64,000 nt of DNA, taken from the NCBI GenBank assembly GCA_009741485.1, contig CM019217.1:48377541-48441540 (forward strand), written 5' to 3'. Position numbers and translations under genes: made by a program. Within the stretch, counting starts at the first letter, position 1. Every line of letters starts with the position of its first letter. Under the pieces are notes generated by a model, which saw nothing but the letters and a program-made list of their open reading frames with translations, ran no database searches and was not told the origin of the DNA. Source of the stretch: Malurus cyaneus samueli (taxonomy: Eukaryota > Chordata > Aves > Passeriformes > Maluridae). Below, piece after piece: positions 50,801 through 61,115 of this stretch.

Positions 50801-53800
50801 ATGCCCAAGTCTTTTGGGAGGAAAATAACACATGGTAGTGTAAAGAAGCATCCCTTAAATGAGGTGACAACTCTCCACCTACCGAGATGCAGTTGTTGCG
50901 TAGCTCACTAGAGGGCATGTGGCCGTGCTTTATAATCCTGAAGATAAAGAAATCCTTATGAAATGAGAGGAAAAAGTATGAACCAGACATACCTCCATTG
51001 CAAACAGAAAATGTTACAATTGCACCCACTTATTTCAATTGCTCATTCGAGTACATTGTTTGGAAAAGAAGTTTTGATTAGTCTTGCAGCATGCATATAA
51101 TGGCTTTTCTTTATCAGGGAACGGAAGCAGAGGTATGTGCTGCAATTTACCCTGAATTCATTTTATCCTGTTCTTTCTTCTTGCTATTTTTTTCTGCTGT
51201 CTCTCTGGATAAAAAAAAAGATGATATCATAATGATCCCTTCTTATGGAAGCTGCCAGAATAAGCAACTCAGATATTTGCCATAAATATTTCAGAATATC
51301 TAGCATTTCTATTTGTAACCGCTTAATCTTCTACACATGTTAAAGGAAATCAATTTTTGAAAACAATTATTTTAGATTTAAGTTTTCTTTAGGCAATAGA
51401 AACTAGAGGACCTGGTTATTTTTAATATGCCCCTACCTTGGAGCTTTAAAATATAGAGGCATTTAGGTCAGTTATTTTCATTTGCTGTATAAACAACCCC
51501 TAAATCTCCTGAATTTCCTAAGTATTTCCAGTTGTTTTCAATTTTGGGGGTAAAAAAAGGCATAATCCAAGTAAGTGTAGCAAAACCAATTTTCCCCTCA
51601 TTTTTCTGTTGCGTCTCATATTAAGCCTGGATTCAAAGCTCTTTGTCCTTTACAAGTGTAGCAACTTTGCATTTGCTGAAGTAAGAGGACACAGGTACAG
51701 TACCTGCTCAGTTTGGATGCAGAATGAAATATGGCGGGGGACATTGTTTTGGGACTCCTGGGACAAATTCTGGACTGCTTCACTTAGCTTTTGTTTTAGC
51801 TCAAACTCTTGCTAGTACGAACACAACTTCGCTGGGCCTGTGTTTTTCTGAAACTTTGTTCCTCATCGTCTCCTAACTTTAAGACCTAGATCTAAAAATG
51901 AGTAAACAAAGAAAAAAGAAGTCCAGAAGTTCTCCAGGACTAGGCAGTGAAGAGCATTGCAGAGGGACTCTAATGCTTGCCGGGGTTCTTTGTTGCATCT
52001 CCTATTCGTGTCTAAAGAGGCAGGAGGTGAAATGTTTGTGCGGTCCATGAGTGACCACCAGAACCTGTCAGCTGCTCTCTCAGATACAGTTCAGTTGAAA
52101 CACAGCTGCTGATTTTTTCTCCTTGTCACCCATCATGGCACTGCTCTCTGTTTTTCATTTGTGTGCACCGGGTACCAGGGTCTGGTTAGCATCCAGCCCC
52201 ACCTAAACTTCCAGAGCTCTGTAATTTGCCTTTCTCCCCTGATGTATGCACTGTTATTCTTCTGAGCTCACTCCTCTGCTCAGCCACTGCGTCACCCCAG
52301 ATCTGCCTTCACACGGCTCACGTGGCTTTTGTCTCCTGCACTGTTAGTAATGCCTTTGTGAAGTGATAGTTCTATGTTTCACAGGGAACAACCATAGTGC
52401 ATCTGAACAGAGAATTTCAAAACCAGAAGAGAAAGAGAAAAAACTAAAAATTAGAGTACATTAATATCCTTTGTTACTCCTCAAGGTTCTCTTTCACAAC
52501 AGTGCCTACAGAAAGCCTCAGGAAGATGCTACAGCTGAGTCAGAGGACTGTAGACTACACTGTGGCTTTAATTATAGTGTAAAAAGATGTACAGCATAAA
52601 CATGAAAATTGAATATCAATGGCTATATACTCCTCTCATACTCTTCATATGCCATTTTGGATGGCCTCCTGTTCGGGCCTGTTGTGGTGACTCCTGGACT
52701 GCAGGCTGGTGGCTTTGAAACAGCGAGTGTGATGTGACACTGGTGCTGTCAAGGTGGGGCAGCTCTTAGGGCAAACCACAAAGCCTCTTGGCTATCAGGG
52801 TGGGTTCACCTGCTCTCTGCTGCAGCCAGACACTGTCTGTGCTCACCTTGTCACATCTGCCATCCAAAGAAGAGATGAGAAGCTGGCTGGTGGCTTGACA
52901 ACAGCAATGTCAAATAAAAATCTGCTCTGGACATGGGGTGGTTATGGCAGAGCCTCTGCAGAGCCTATTTGTCATGTAACAAAAGTCTCTGGGTACATTC
53001 TCCATCTCATCCGCATTGCGACAGGAAAGATCTGGGGTTAAGATGAGGCACTTCCAAATTGTATGTAAAATTACCTAGTTTCACTAATGAAGGGCTGATA
53101 CCAACAGTCTCCATACATTTACCTTACATTCTGACTCTGAGAACACAACAAACCTGATTCTGTGGTTCAGCCATAATTAAGAAAAAAAGGAGTTAAAATT
53201 AAAAAAAGCAGCAGACAGTTTGCTGAAGAAAATAAATCTGATGTATCAAACTAGCAACAAACTTTTTTTCCTCCTATATTGTTTCCCTTACTAAAGAACC
53301 CCATTCTGCATCTGCCATGAAGATTTGGATGGTGGGTTGAGATCACACTGAAAGTCAGGGTGGCCTACATCAGAAAAATTGCATTTCACAGAACATTTGC
53401 TATTGATATGTTGGGAAAGTGTCAGACTTGTGGGAGGACTGGAGAGTATTTGCATGATACATTAATAAGAAACAGTTTAGTATACTAGATTACTAAAGCA
53501 TGGGTAATTTTGAAGCCAAAGCCCACACATTCTTAACTTTGTTTCCCAGCTGAAGAACCAATGTGTTCTCATGTATTGTACAGAAAACGGAGTGTTATTC
53601 TTTGAAAGCAAACCTGGTGTTTAGAAAATCCAAAATTGAGCTAAGAGCACAGCATATAGGCATCACACAGGATGTTATTTTAAGCTTTAATGGAGAAATG
53701 TCAGTACACTCAATATCTGTATTTGCAGCATGTGTGTTTTGAAAAAGCAGGTTACATGCATTCTTGCTTTACAAGTCTTGCGAAACTGAGACAGTTTCAT

Positions 53801-53970
53801 TTGTCTTGGGATGTTCCATGCCTGACAGACTGACAGGAGGTCTGCTCAACAGTTCCTAGAGGCTTTAAGAGATGTAGGGATATATGCACCGCTTTTTGAT
53901 AGGGAGCTGCTTTTTGAGACTGTGTTCCTTATCCCAGGAGCATTTTGAAACATGATTTTCTGAATGGCAG

Positions 53971-54008
53971 AGTTTAACTGAGTTTAACTTTTTTTTAAAC
54001 TGAGTTTG
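53971..54008. repeat. GAGTTTAACT repeats around a T tract
   Basis: AGTTTAACTG and AGTTTAACTT are adjacent at 53971-53990. After a run of T, AAACTGAGTTT follows at 53997-54007, a partial third copy. A small AT-rich local duplication. Confidence 0.65.
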
Positions 54009-54161
54009 CTGTCCATCATCCCCGTCTATTTTACTTGTCTTCTGAAAGTGTTATTCATCTTTCCCACCTTGAGAAAAGCTGCTGTGGTCACCTGAAAATG
54101 CAATATTTATGAGCTGAGCAGCAATAATGTTAAAGTCAGAGAGAGATTGCATGTGAGTAAG

Positions 54162-54183
54162 CTTTTAATAATCTTTTAATAAT
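54162..54183. repeat. Exact 11-bp tandem duplication (CTTTTAATAAT x2)
   Basis: Two adjacent identical 11-base units in AT-rich DNA. No associated gene. Confidence 0.8.
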
Positions 54184-55239
54184 TGATTTTTTTGAATTAT
54201 TATTTCTTGGGAGGGATTTCTCTCTCTTTGATAATGAGTGTGTGGTAACAGATAGTGGCTTTCACTGACGCAGAGCTCCACCACCCAGACGCTTCGTGCT
54301 GAGCTCTTGTCCCACAGTTTATGTCACTGCTGCTCTTGAGTTCTATATGGTGTCCTCTCAAAAGTGTCTTTGATTCTCGCTCCCTTTGTTAGATTTTTTT
54401 ATATTCCTTTCTGAAAAACACCTAGCTCTGAGAATTGCTTTGATGGTTTGTTGCTGACCATGTGGGTTCTGCGTGGTAGCAATTAAAAAGAACAGTTCTC
54501 TTAGTCATGAACTAATGAATAGTACCATACAGTTTGGAAGGGTGTTTTGTCCATAAAGAATCTTCCTGCTCCTGCCCCAGAGATACTGATTTGATGATCA
54601 TCTATAAACTGGTGGGGACCGAGCTAACAAAAAAACTCGCATAGTAAAACCACATGAATGTTAAAAAAAAAATACAACAGATACATCAGTAACCCCAAAT
54701 AATGTTTTCTTTCATTATTCACAGAGTCCCTGTGAAGAACCTTCTCTTGTTTAGTTTTAGGTAAAATACTAAGGTTTTATCACACTAGTGTCCTTGTGAT
54801 GCACAGAGTCATGGATGTAAATGATTTTTTTTCAGTAAACCTACATAGAATTTAGATATTTATGTCAGAATTGATGCTTTGCTTTAATAAGAGCTGTAAG
54901 TAGTTAGCAATTAATTTTTCTTTATTCATCATTCCTCTTATTTCAGTATTGTGGGCTATTTACTGTAGTTTGGTGAAAAATTCCTAACCAAGCAAGAGTA
55001 TGATTTAGCATGTATCAGTACCATACTGTTTTTCATTTGGTATGCAAGATTGGGAAGGTTGCGTAGCCCAGACATAAAGTACAGGGTAAAATGAGGCATT
55101 CTTTCTCACTGGCAGTCAGTCCCAAGTCTAGGCTGACACAAGAAAGTAAAAAAAAATCAAGATTCTGAAGGTGTAAGTCCAAAATTGATCAGACTGATGA
55201 AGAAAAAGTCAATGTATTCAGCTGCAGGTTTGAAACCTT

Positions 55240-55421
55240 AGGGACACCGCCTGCAGTGCTGTGTCCATCTATGGACTCCACAGCACAGGAAGGACATGGA
55301 CTTGTTGGGATCAATCCAAAGGAGGGGCCATGAACTTGATCAGAGGGAAGGAGCACCTCTCCTATGAGGAAAGGCTGAGAGAATTGGGATTGTTCAGACC
55401 AAACTAGTCTGTGATTCTGTT
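55240..55421 (+). mobile_element. CR1 LINE fragment with internal deletion
   Basis: The first 150 bases match the CR1 polymerase 3' region (TGCTGTGTCCATCTATGGAC, CACAGGAAGGACATGGACTT, GAGCACCTCTCCTATGAGGA, AGGCTGAGAGAATTGGGATT, then TTGTTCAG at 55390-55397). The sequence then jumps to a tail-like AGTCTGTGATTCTGT at 55406-55420. The several hundred bases that normally lie between are missing, so the copy is both 5'-truncated and internally deleted. It codes for nothing intact. Confidence 0.85.
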
Positions 55422-58400
55422 TAAACTCTTCTCACCCCCCATAAGTCATACCAAGATTATTATTCAGTTTACTTTTTCTTGTTGACTTTCTTTGTACACA
55501 TTCCATTTCCCTATTATATTTTGCTTTCTTCCTAATAATTTGAATTCCACTCTTTAAATAATGTAATAATTCATTTTCTCACTACTGATACTTTATACAA
55601 AATTGAGATGCTTAGTAGCACCTTTTGTTACAGTCAATCTGGATTGCTGGATTCCAAAGCTATCGTTATTGAACTGGGTAATATGAGTGATTTTAGTACC
55701 TTCTGTGTTGGGACACAAGTTAATATTTTAGACTATGAACTAATGCTTCAAACCTCTAGGGAATAGGAAAGAATAAAGGATGAAGCCTGGGCTGAAAGAA
55801 TCAGAAACATGAAATAAGAATCATTCTAAAAGCTAAAATGTCCATGTTTCCATTAATTCGTTATGTTTTGCTCTGAAAGTCAAATTCAAAGACCAAAGTC
55901 CACATAGCTTTCTACATACAAACTAACATTTCATCAAGATTATACATGTAAATAAACTTGCAGCTTGCTCCTAAGACATAAACAGCAAAGGTCAGATGAT
56001 GGAAATAGAGGGAAAAACATGTAAGTCTGTTTGTTCTGCATTTCTTGGCAGCCAATATATTCAGTATTCTGGTACTTGTTATGTAGAAAAATAGAGCTGC
56101 CTATTGCGGATAACAGCAAAAAAAGGCAGAGGACCAGTTCTGTTCCTCTTGTAACTCCCTCAGTGTCAATGTTCTTAAGCCAGGAATTCATTCAGCAGGG
56201 GTCTCTGAGTCACCAGATGAGGTTCAAGTGCTTACTTCTTCTAAGACAGAAAAGTTAAGGCTGGAAAAAAGGTTCAATTAACCCTTTCAGGTGGAAAACT
56301 CTGGCACAGAGCAGGCCTTGGAGCACAGCAATAGAAAGAGCCAAGCTTTGGGAAGGAAGCTAAGGCTGAGGTTTACATAGTCATTGTCTTTGAATTACCA
56401 AAGGCCAGAGCGAGCCTGGGTTACCAAATGCCAGAATGGGAGTAAATTTAGATGCTCCCAGGATTATTTGTGCTTTGAGCAGTGAAGCAAGCTCCCTTTC
56501 CTCCATTAAACTGGGCTGTGCACTGGAGAGGAGAGCCTCCCCTTTTTTCTCCTTCTCACCTGTATTTGTCATTTTCTTACACTGAGAGAAAAAAATGGGA
56601 AAGCAACTGCAGCCAGGGAGCTGAGTGTAAATATTCATTGGCAGGAGTAAAATTGCAACATGTCATTCTGACCTGTAACCTGGAGAGCTTCACAGTTGCT
56701 CTCCATCACCTGTGCATTAAGCCAAGAATGAAGCCTGCATAGTTCACTAAATGGTTATCCTAACTTTACCTTTTTCAAACATTTTAGGGAGAAAAATGTA
56801 CCATAATTCCGGATTTTCCTCCTACTTTACTTAACACTATATAGGTAGTGTCTTTGAAAGAATATGGACTGAACAAATTTTTTGCTGCCTACTTGCAGTG
56901 ATGGATAGATCAAAGAGATGTGGTGTCCTTAGTGCTACCTTGAGGTTCTTTATTCTCTGCTATGCAAGCAGAAAAATCAAATAAATTTGTATTAACCTAT
57001 TAGTAGAACAGATTTTGAGTCTATTTAATGAATTAGCCATTCAGCATAAATATCTTCATTAGATAAAGACAGGGTGTAAAATGAGCAATCATAGAGAAGG
57101 AAGCAACCTCACTTTTCTGCAAAGTGGTGTCTCTGGCATTACCTTGAGAGTGGGATATTTGTTACAGCCTCTAGATGCAACATCCTAGCTCCAAAATGAT
57201 TTATTTAAAGAAGGTTTGAAAGCCAAAACATATGAACAAAAATATTTTTACATTTGTTCTTTTATACAGTCTTCAGCTGGGACTGCATTTATCAGAGAAT
57301 ATGAAATAAACGTAATAAACAACGATCAGTTTTTTCAGTCCTTATTATAGCTAAGGTTGCACAATGGTTTCCATTCTAACCCTTTTTAACCTCATAATTT
57401 TCTGCTGCTTTCATTCCAGAGAAGGGAATTTTCCTTACAGTTATTTTTCTTTGGAAAGTTTGAGTAACTTGGCTCAATATTGCCAAAAATATTGCAGAGA
57501 AAATGGGTGTATGTAGACTTGCTAATTATAGATATTTTTCTTGTTTTAACAACTCTTCAACATATGCGGCTGGGGGAGCGAGAGAAGCTGAAATTTCAGC
57601 TATTTCCATATCAAGCCAGCCGTCTTTCTGGGCTACCGCGGATTCATGTTTTGGTTTGTGAGTTGTGATCCTCTGGAAAACCACATGCTGAGCGTTCCCA
57701 GTGCAGTTCGCTCACACACATCCTGCTCACGGTTCTTGGTGCTGGGGAGAGCTCTGCTGGGGCCAGCAGCATTGCTGCTCACACACACGGCAAGAAGATG
57801 GGGAGGCACTGCCTGGCCATGGCTGCTCCTCTTGCTCTGCACATACAGTTGGTTCCTGCCAGCTCCTGTCAGGGAGATTGGGAGGGTTAGCTTGTAGCCT
57901 CCAGGTGTGGGACCTGCACCTTCACAGTGTTTCGCTGAAACTTCCCTTTTGGAAAGCACTTCTTTGTCTGATCGGTGCTAAAATACATACGGCTTCGGGA
58001 GCATGGAGATAATTTCACTGATATGGTGAGGGTGTTTTGGAGAAAATAATGAAAAGGCTAGAAATAATTTAAGATGACCTATTATTGCATTGGCTTTTGA
58101 AGCAATGTTTATCAATGCTTATTAATTTCGATGGGCTGGGAGTGCTTCCGTTTGCTTTGTCGTCCTTCCAAGAAGTTGGTTATTCCTGCTCCAAAGGGTC
58201 AATTGTTGTCAGAGAGGCTGATTGAAATCCTGGACTGCGAGCAACCAAGCTCGTCACAGCACACTGTGTTGTGAATTAACTCTGACACAACCCTGGACCG
58301 TTTTAATCAGGAAAATGAGTTATTTATGGGGAATAACAGTAACATTCAGAGCTCATCTTTTTCAGAAAAATATCAGCAAGGGAAAAAATATGAATAAGCA

Positions 58401-58499
58401 TTGCAAAACAGTTTTATTGCATCATTTGCTTTCCTGCTCACGAGGAGCATGATGTTAGGAATTAGACTCAAAAATACAGGAATCAAAGGCTGTGATATT
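55422..58499. other. Gene-free unique DNA
   Basis: No recognisable gene. GC content rises towards 57650-57960, where frames overlap on both strands (108 codons minus; 83 and 103 codons plus). This is consistent with GC-rich noncoding DNA on the approach to the CpG island. Confidence 0.5.
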
Positions 58500-58601
58500 T
58501 CCCCTCGCGTTTCCATGCCGGGGTCGCACGCTGTCTGCCCGCCTCTCCCAACGCGGGCTGGGCTGGAGCCGCGGCCGGGACTCAGCCGGCTCGGGGGCAG
58601 T

Positions 58602-58635
58602 GACACTCGGCAGGGACACTCGGCAAGGACACTCG
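58602..58635. repeat. 13-bp tandem repeat (GACACTCGGCARG), 2.6 copies
   Basis: GACACTCGGCAGG at 58602, GACACTCGGCAAG at 58615 and a partial GACACTCG at 58628. A CpG-containing short tandem inside the island. Confidence 0.85.
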
Positions 58636-58796
58636 TGCCCGTGCTTGCTGACGGCTTCGGGGCGAGGGGAGCCTTTGGGGAGGGAGAGGTTTGGCGGGCC
58701 TGCTCCATGAGGCGAGGCACGGCCTTAGTGAGGGATGGTCCGCAGCCGGCGCAGAGGGCAGGCCAGGGGCGCTGCGGGGCGGCCCAGCGAGGCCTG

Positions 58797-59022
58797 GCTG
58801 TCCTTGCCGCTGTCCTGTCCTCTGTCCTGTCCTCTGTCCTGTCCTCTGTCCTGTCCTCTGTCCTGCCCTCTGTCCTGCCGCTGTCTTCCTGTCCTCCTCT
58901 GTCCTGCGCTGTCCTGCCTCTGTCCTGTCCTCTGTCCCCTGTCTGTCCTGTCCTGTCCTGTCCTGCCGCTGTCCTGTCCTCTGTCCTGTCCTCTGTCCTG
59001 CAGCTGTCTTGTCTCTCTCCTG
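58797..59022. repeat. Minisatellite, 12-bp unit CTGTCCTGTCCT
   Basis: About 225 bases of CTGTCC-type units. The clearest part, 58811-58870, is a regular 12-bp array; later copies carry CTGCCC, CTGCCGCTGT or extra TCCTC blocks. The minus strand is made of AGGACAGGACAG units, with GG doublets spaced so that two-layer G-quadruplexes are possible. The 12-bp period keeps all frames in phase, giving the artificial translations LSCPLSCP on the plus strand and DRTEDRTE or GQDRGQDR on the minus strand. It has no spacers of uniform length and is not a CRISPR array. Confidence 0.92.
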
Positions 59023-59246
59023 CTCTCCGTGCTGGCTTCCCTGCTCCGCCCTGCCCGGCGCCACAGCCTGTCCCGCAGCACAGGGTCACAAGGGATGAAG
59101 GCCGAGGAGGAGGAGGAACAGTTTTGCCCGCCTGGTGGTCTGTTCCAGCACCCACAGAAGGGTCTCCGCGACACTCGTGGGTCACGGCGTTATGGCTGTG
59201 GCCTTCACACATCATCTGTCAGGAAGGAAAGTGGAGGAGGAGGAGT

Positions 59247-59272
59247 GGGGCGGTTCCTGGGGCGGGAATTCC
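59247..59272. promoter_or_regulatory. Two GC boxes and an NF-kB-like site
   Basis: GGGGCGG at 59247-59253 and GGGGCGGG at 59259-59266 are Sp1/KLF-type GC boxes, 12 bases apart. GGGAATTCC at 59264-59272 overlaps the second and resembles a kappa-B half-palindrome. They lie at the 3' shoulder of the CpG island. Clusters like this are common in housekeeping promoters, but no transcript start can be assigned. Confidence 0.4.
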
Positions 59273-59290
59273 AGCCGTGGGCTTCAGTGC

Positions 59291-60963
59291 AACGCAGTGT
59301 AAGCTCTCATGAATGGTTTCCCTGATGATAATACAGAAATATTACCTGTGGAGAAGGTTTGTGGTGGCCACAGGCCACATTACCGTGAATTTCTGGATGC
59401 CCATGCCATACCTTTAGGCCCCAGCTTGTCCTCCAAGTGCTTTGCTGCAGGACAGGAGACATTTGGTGGAAGTGCTGCAGTGAGGGCATCCCCTTGCCCT
59501 TGGTCCCCATCTCACCACTGGTGTCTGCACACTCCTGCCCTTCTACTGCAATGCAAAGCCTTTTCTGTTGACAGGGTTTGGTTGTGGGCTAAACATAAAA
59601 ATGGTAAAGAAGGAAATAAATGAAGCCAAAACTCATCCCTATGGAGAGCAGGAGGACAGAGGGGGAAGGAGGAAATTCTTAAATGTGCTTTTAAAAAAAT
59701 AGAATAGTTGTTGAGCTGTAGTCTTAGCAAAATCTAGTTATTGTTTGATGGTCGTGATTGCATTTTTTAGTCAGAAATTAAATAAAGACAAAGTAGGCCC
59801 CAGGAGCAATGCTCAGAGAGATTTGGCCGTATCCAAATTGTTAGAGTTTATGTGAGGGGCAACGGAAATTCAGTGCAGCTGGTAAACCTAAAAAATAATA
59901 ACAAAAAACAATACACCTCTGTGTAATAGAATGTCTTTCATATGACAAGTATTCCTAAATGCTTTATATAGAATTAAAAGCAGATTTAATTTGAAGAACA
60001 GGTAATTTTGTTTGTTTAAGGGAAAGGAAAACATAGGCCATTAGACTGAACTAAAGCTGGTGCAAATCAAAAAGGTTTCAACTAAAGTCACGTGGCTTAA
60101 AATATAGATGCTGTAAAATACACAGGATTGTAATCTGGCCCATAATATTTTATACTTACAGTGTGTAATTTTGGCCCTTTGAAGCAGGTCAGGTAAAGGA
60201 TCTCCTCATTACATCCTTTTTTCCTTTTGTCTATAAATTGAATATGTTAATTTCTTGTCTGCCTTAATTTCTTGCTTTTGTCTTGACTTCTGCTAGATTC
60301 TGCCCTTTCCAAATATTTCCTCTTCTAAAGCTTTCTGAGTCAAAGGAGGGGAAAGCAAGAGAAAAAAGGATTACTTTTCTGTTTCTTTCCTGACACTCTC
60401 CCCCTGCCCACTCCCAAATCGTATCCTCCTCCCAAGAAAAATGAAGAAAGGCCTACAGTTAACTTAATGAAATTCCCTGGCAAAGAAAAACAAAGAGACG
60501 GTAGGAAAGAGATCAAAATATTGATTTTTTCAATGAAAATCTGACAAATTTAAATACATTTTATGCCTTTTTCTTTTGTCAGGAACAAGTTGTAAAACTG
60601 GAGAAAAATTCTACAAAACCTTTGTTTGCATAAGGCCACTCAATTTTCTCATTAAATTTATAAAGAAATTTAATTAAAAGAAACACCAGAGCATTTGTCA
60701 AATAGAACTATGTGTTTGAACCATTTAAACCTCCAGCATTTGTTCAGGGTATGAATACCTGGTTTAGAAATGAAAACAGTCTTTAATGTTTGTCTACTCT
60801 CCATGGGTACAAATGAGATAAAAGAAAAACCCTATGTTTCTTACAGAAGGTGTGCTAGTTTAGCTCCAAAGAGATACAGATGTACATTCCTGTATTGAAA
60901 TAAATATGTTTTTTATCGTTAAAGGAGAACTGACCACTTGTGGCCCACTGATGTAGTTCTCAG
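59291..60963. other. No gene seen
   Basis: GC content falls back to the AT-rich background after about 59650. The frames at 59309-59623 (+, 104 codons) and 59307-59510 (-) overlap each other and are unrecognised. From 59650 on it is AT-rich unique DNA. Confidence 0.5.
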
Positions 60964-61115
60964 TGTTTGCACTGGAGGTCTCACTGCCGTTTATGAGCGT
61001 GGGCCTCTTGGCTGTCAAGTGTGCCTGGATTGTAACCAGCACAGCCCCTCCTGCTCCTACTGGAATTCTTCAGGAAGAAGCAGCAGTTAATGCGGAGGGT
61101 ATCCTGAGTCAAGGG
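60964..61115 (+). other. Exon-like block with strong donor (unidentified)
   Basis: A candidate acceptor (GTAGTTCTCAG, ending at 60963) is followed by 152 bases open in one frame and then by a consensus donor, GTAAGTCC, at 61116. In that frame the peptide reads FALEVSLPFMSVGLLAVKCA and continues WIVTSTAPPAPTGILQEEAA to end ILSQG. It has a hydrophobic stretch of about 15 residues, and its codons favour G or C in third position more than nearby DNA does. The polypyrimidine tract is weak. A minus-strand frame (60860-61042) overlaps it. I do not recognise the product; it may be an exon of an unidentified gene or chance. Confidence 0.2.

Larger units (their letters stand above)
47621..55239. other. 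Gene-free unique DNA
   Basis: No recognisable gene or dated transposon in 7.6 kb. Frames reach only 101 codons (50724-51029, -) and 95 codons (52754-53041, +). Small AT-rich tandem duplications are listed separately. Confidence 0.55.
58500..59290. promoter_or_regulatory. CpG island
   Basis: About 0.8 kb of strongly GC-rich, CpG-dense DNA in an AT-rich setting. CpG is densest at 58500-58800; a C/T-rich tandem repeat occupies 58797-59022, and GC boxes lie at 59247-59266. CpG islands of this size usually mark vertebrate promoters, so a transcription start for a gene outside the window, or a noncoding RNA, is possible. No TATA box with a recognisable first exon was found. The frames of 135-303 codons that cover it on both strands arise from GC-rich composition and from the 12-bp repeat, whose length is a multiple of three and so keeps frames open. 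Confidence 0.55.

Noticed and set aside
58797..59022. Possible CRISPR-like array
   Set aside because: The units are directly adjacent without unique spacers, and the surrounding DNA is vertebrate. It is a minisatellite.
58373..59325. Long open frames on both strands (303 and 196 codons plus; 280, 160 and 149 codons minus)
   Set aside because: They run through the 12-bp repeat and CpG-rich DNA. The translations are LSCP or DRTE/GQDR repeats in every phase on both strands, which is repeat and composition artefact rather than coding.
60851..60900. LTR-like start (TGTGCTAGTTTAG)
   Set aside because: It resembles the beginning of some avian LTRs, but I found no matching CA end or target-site duplication.
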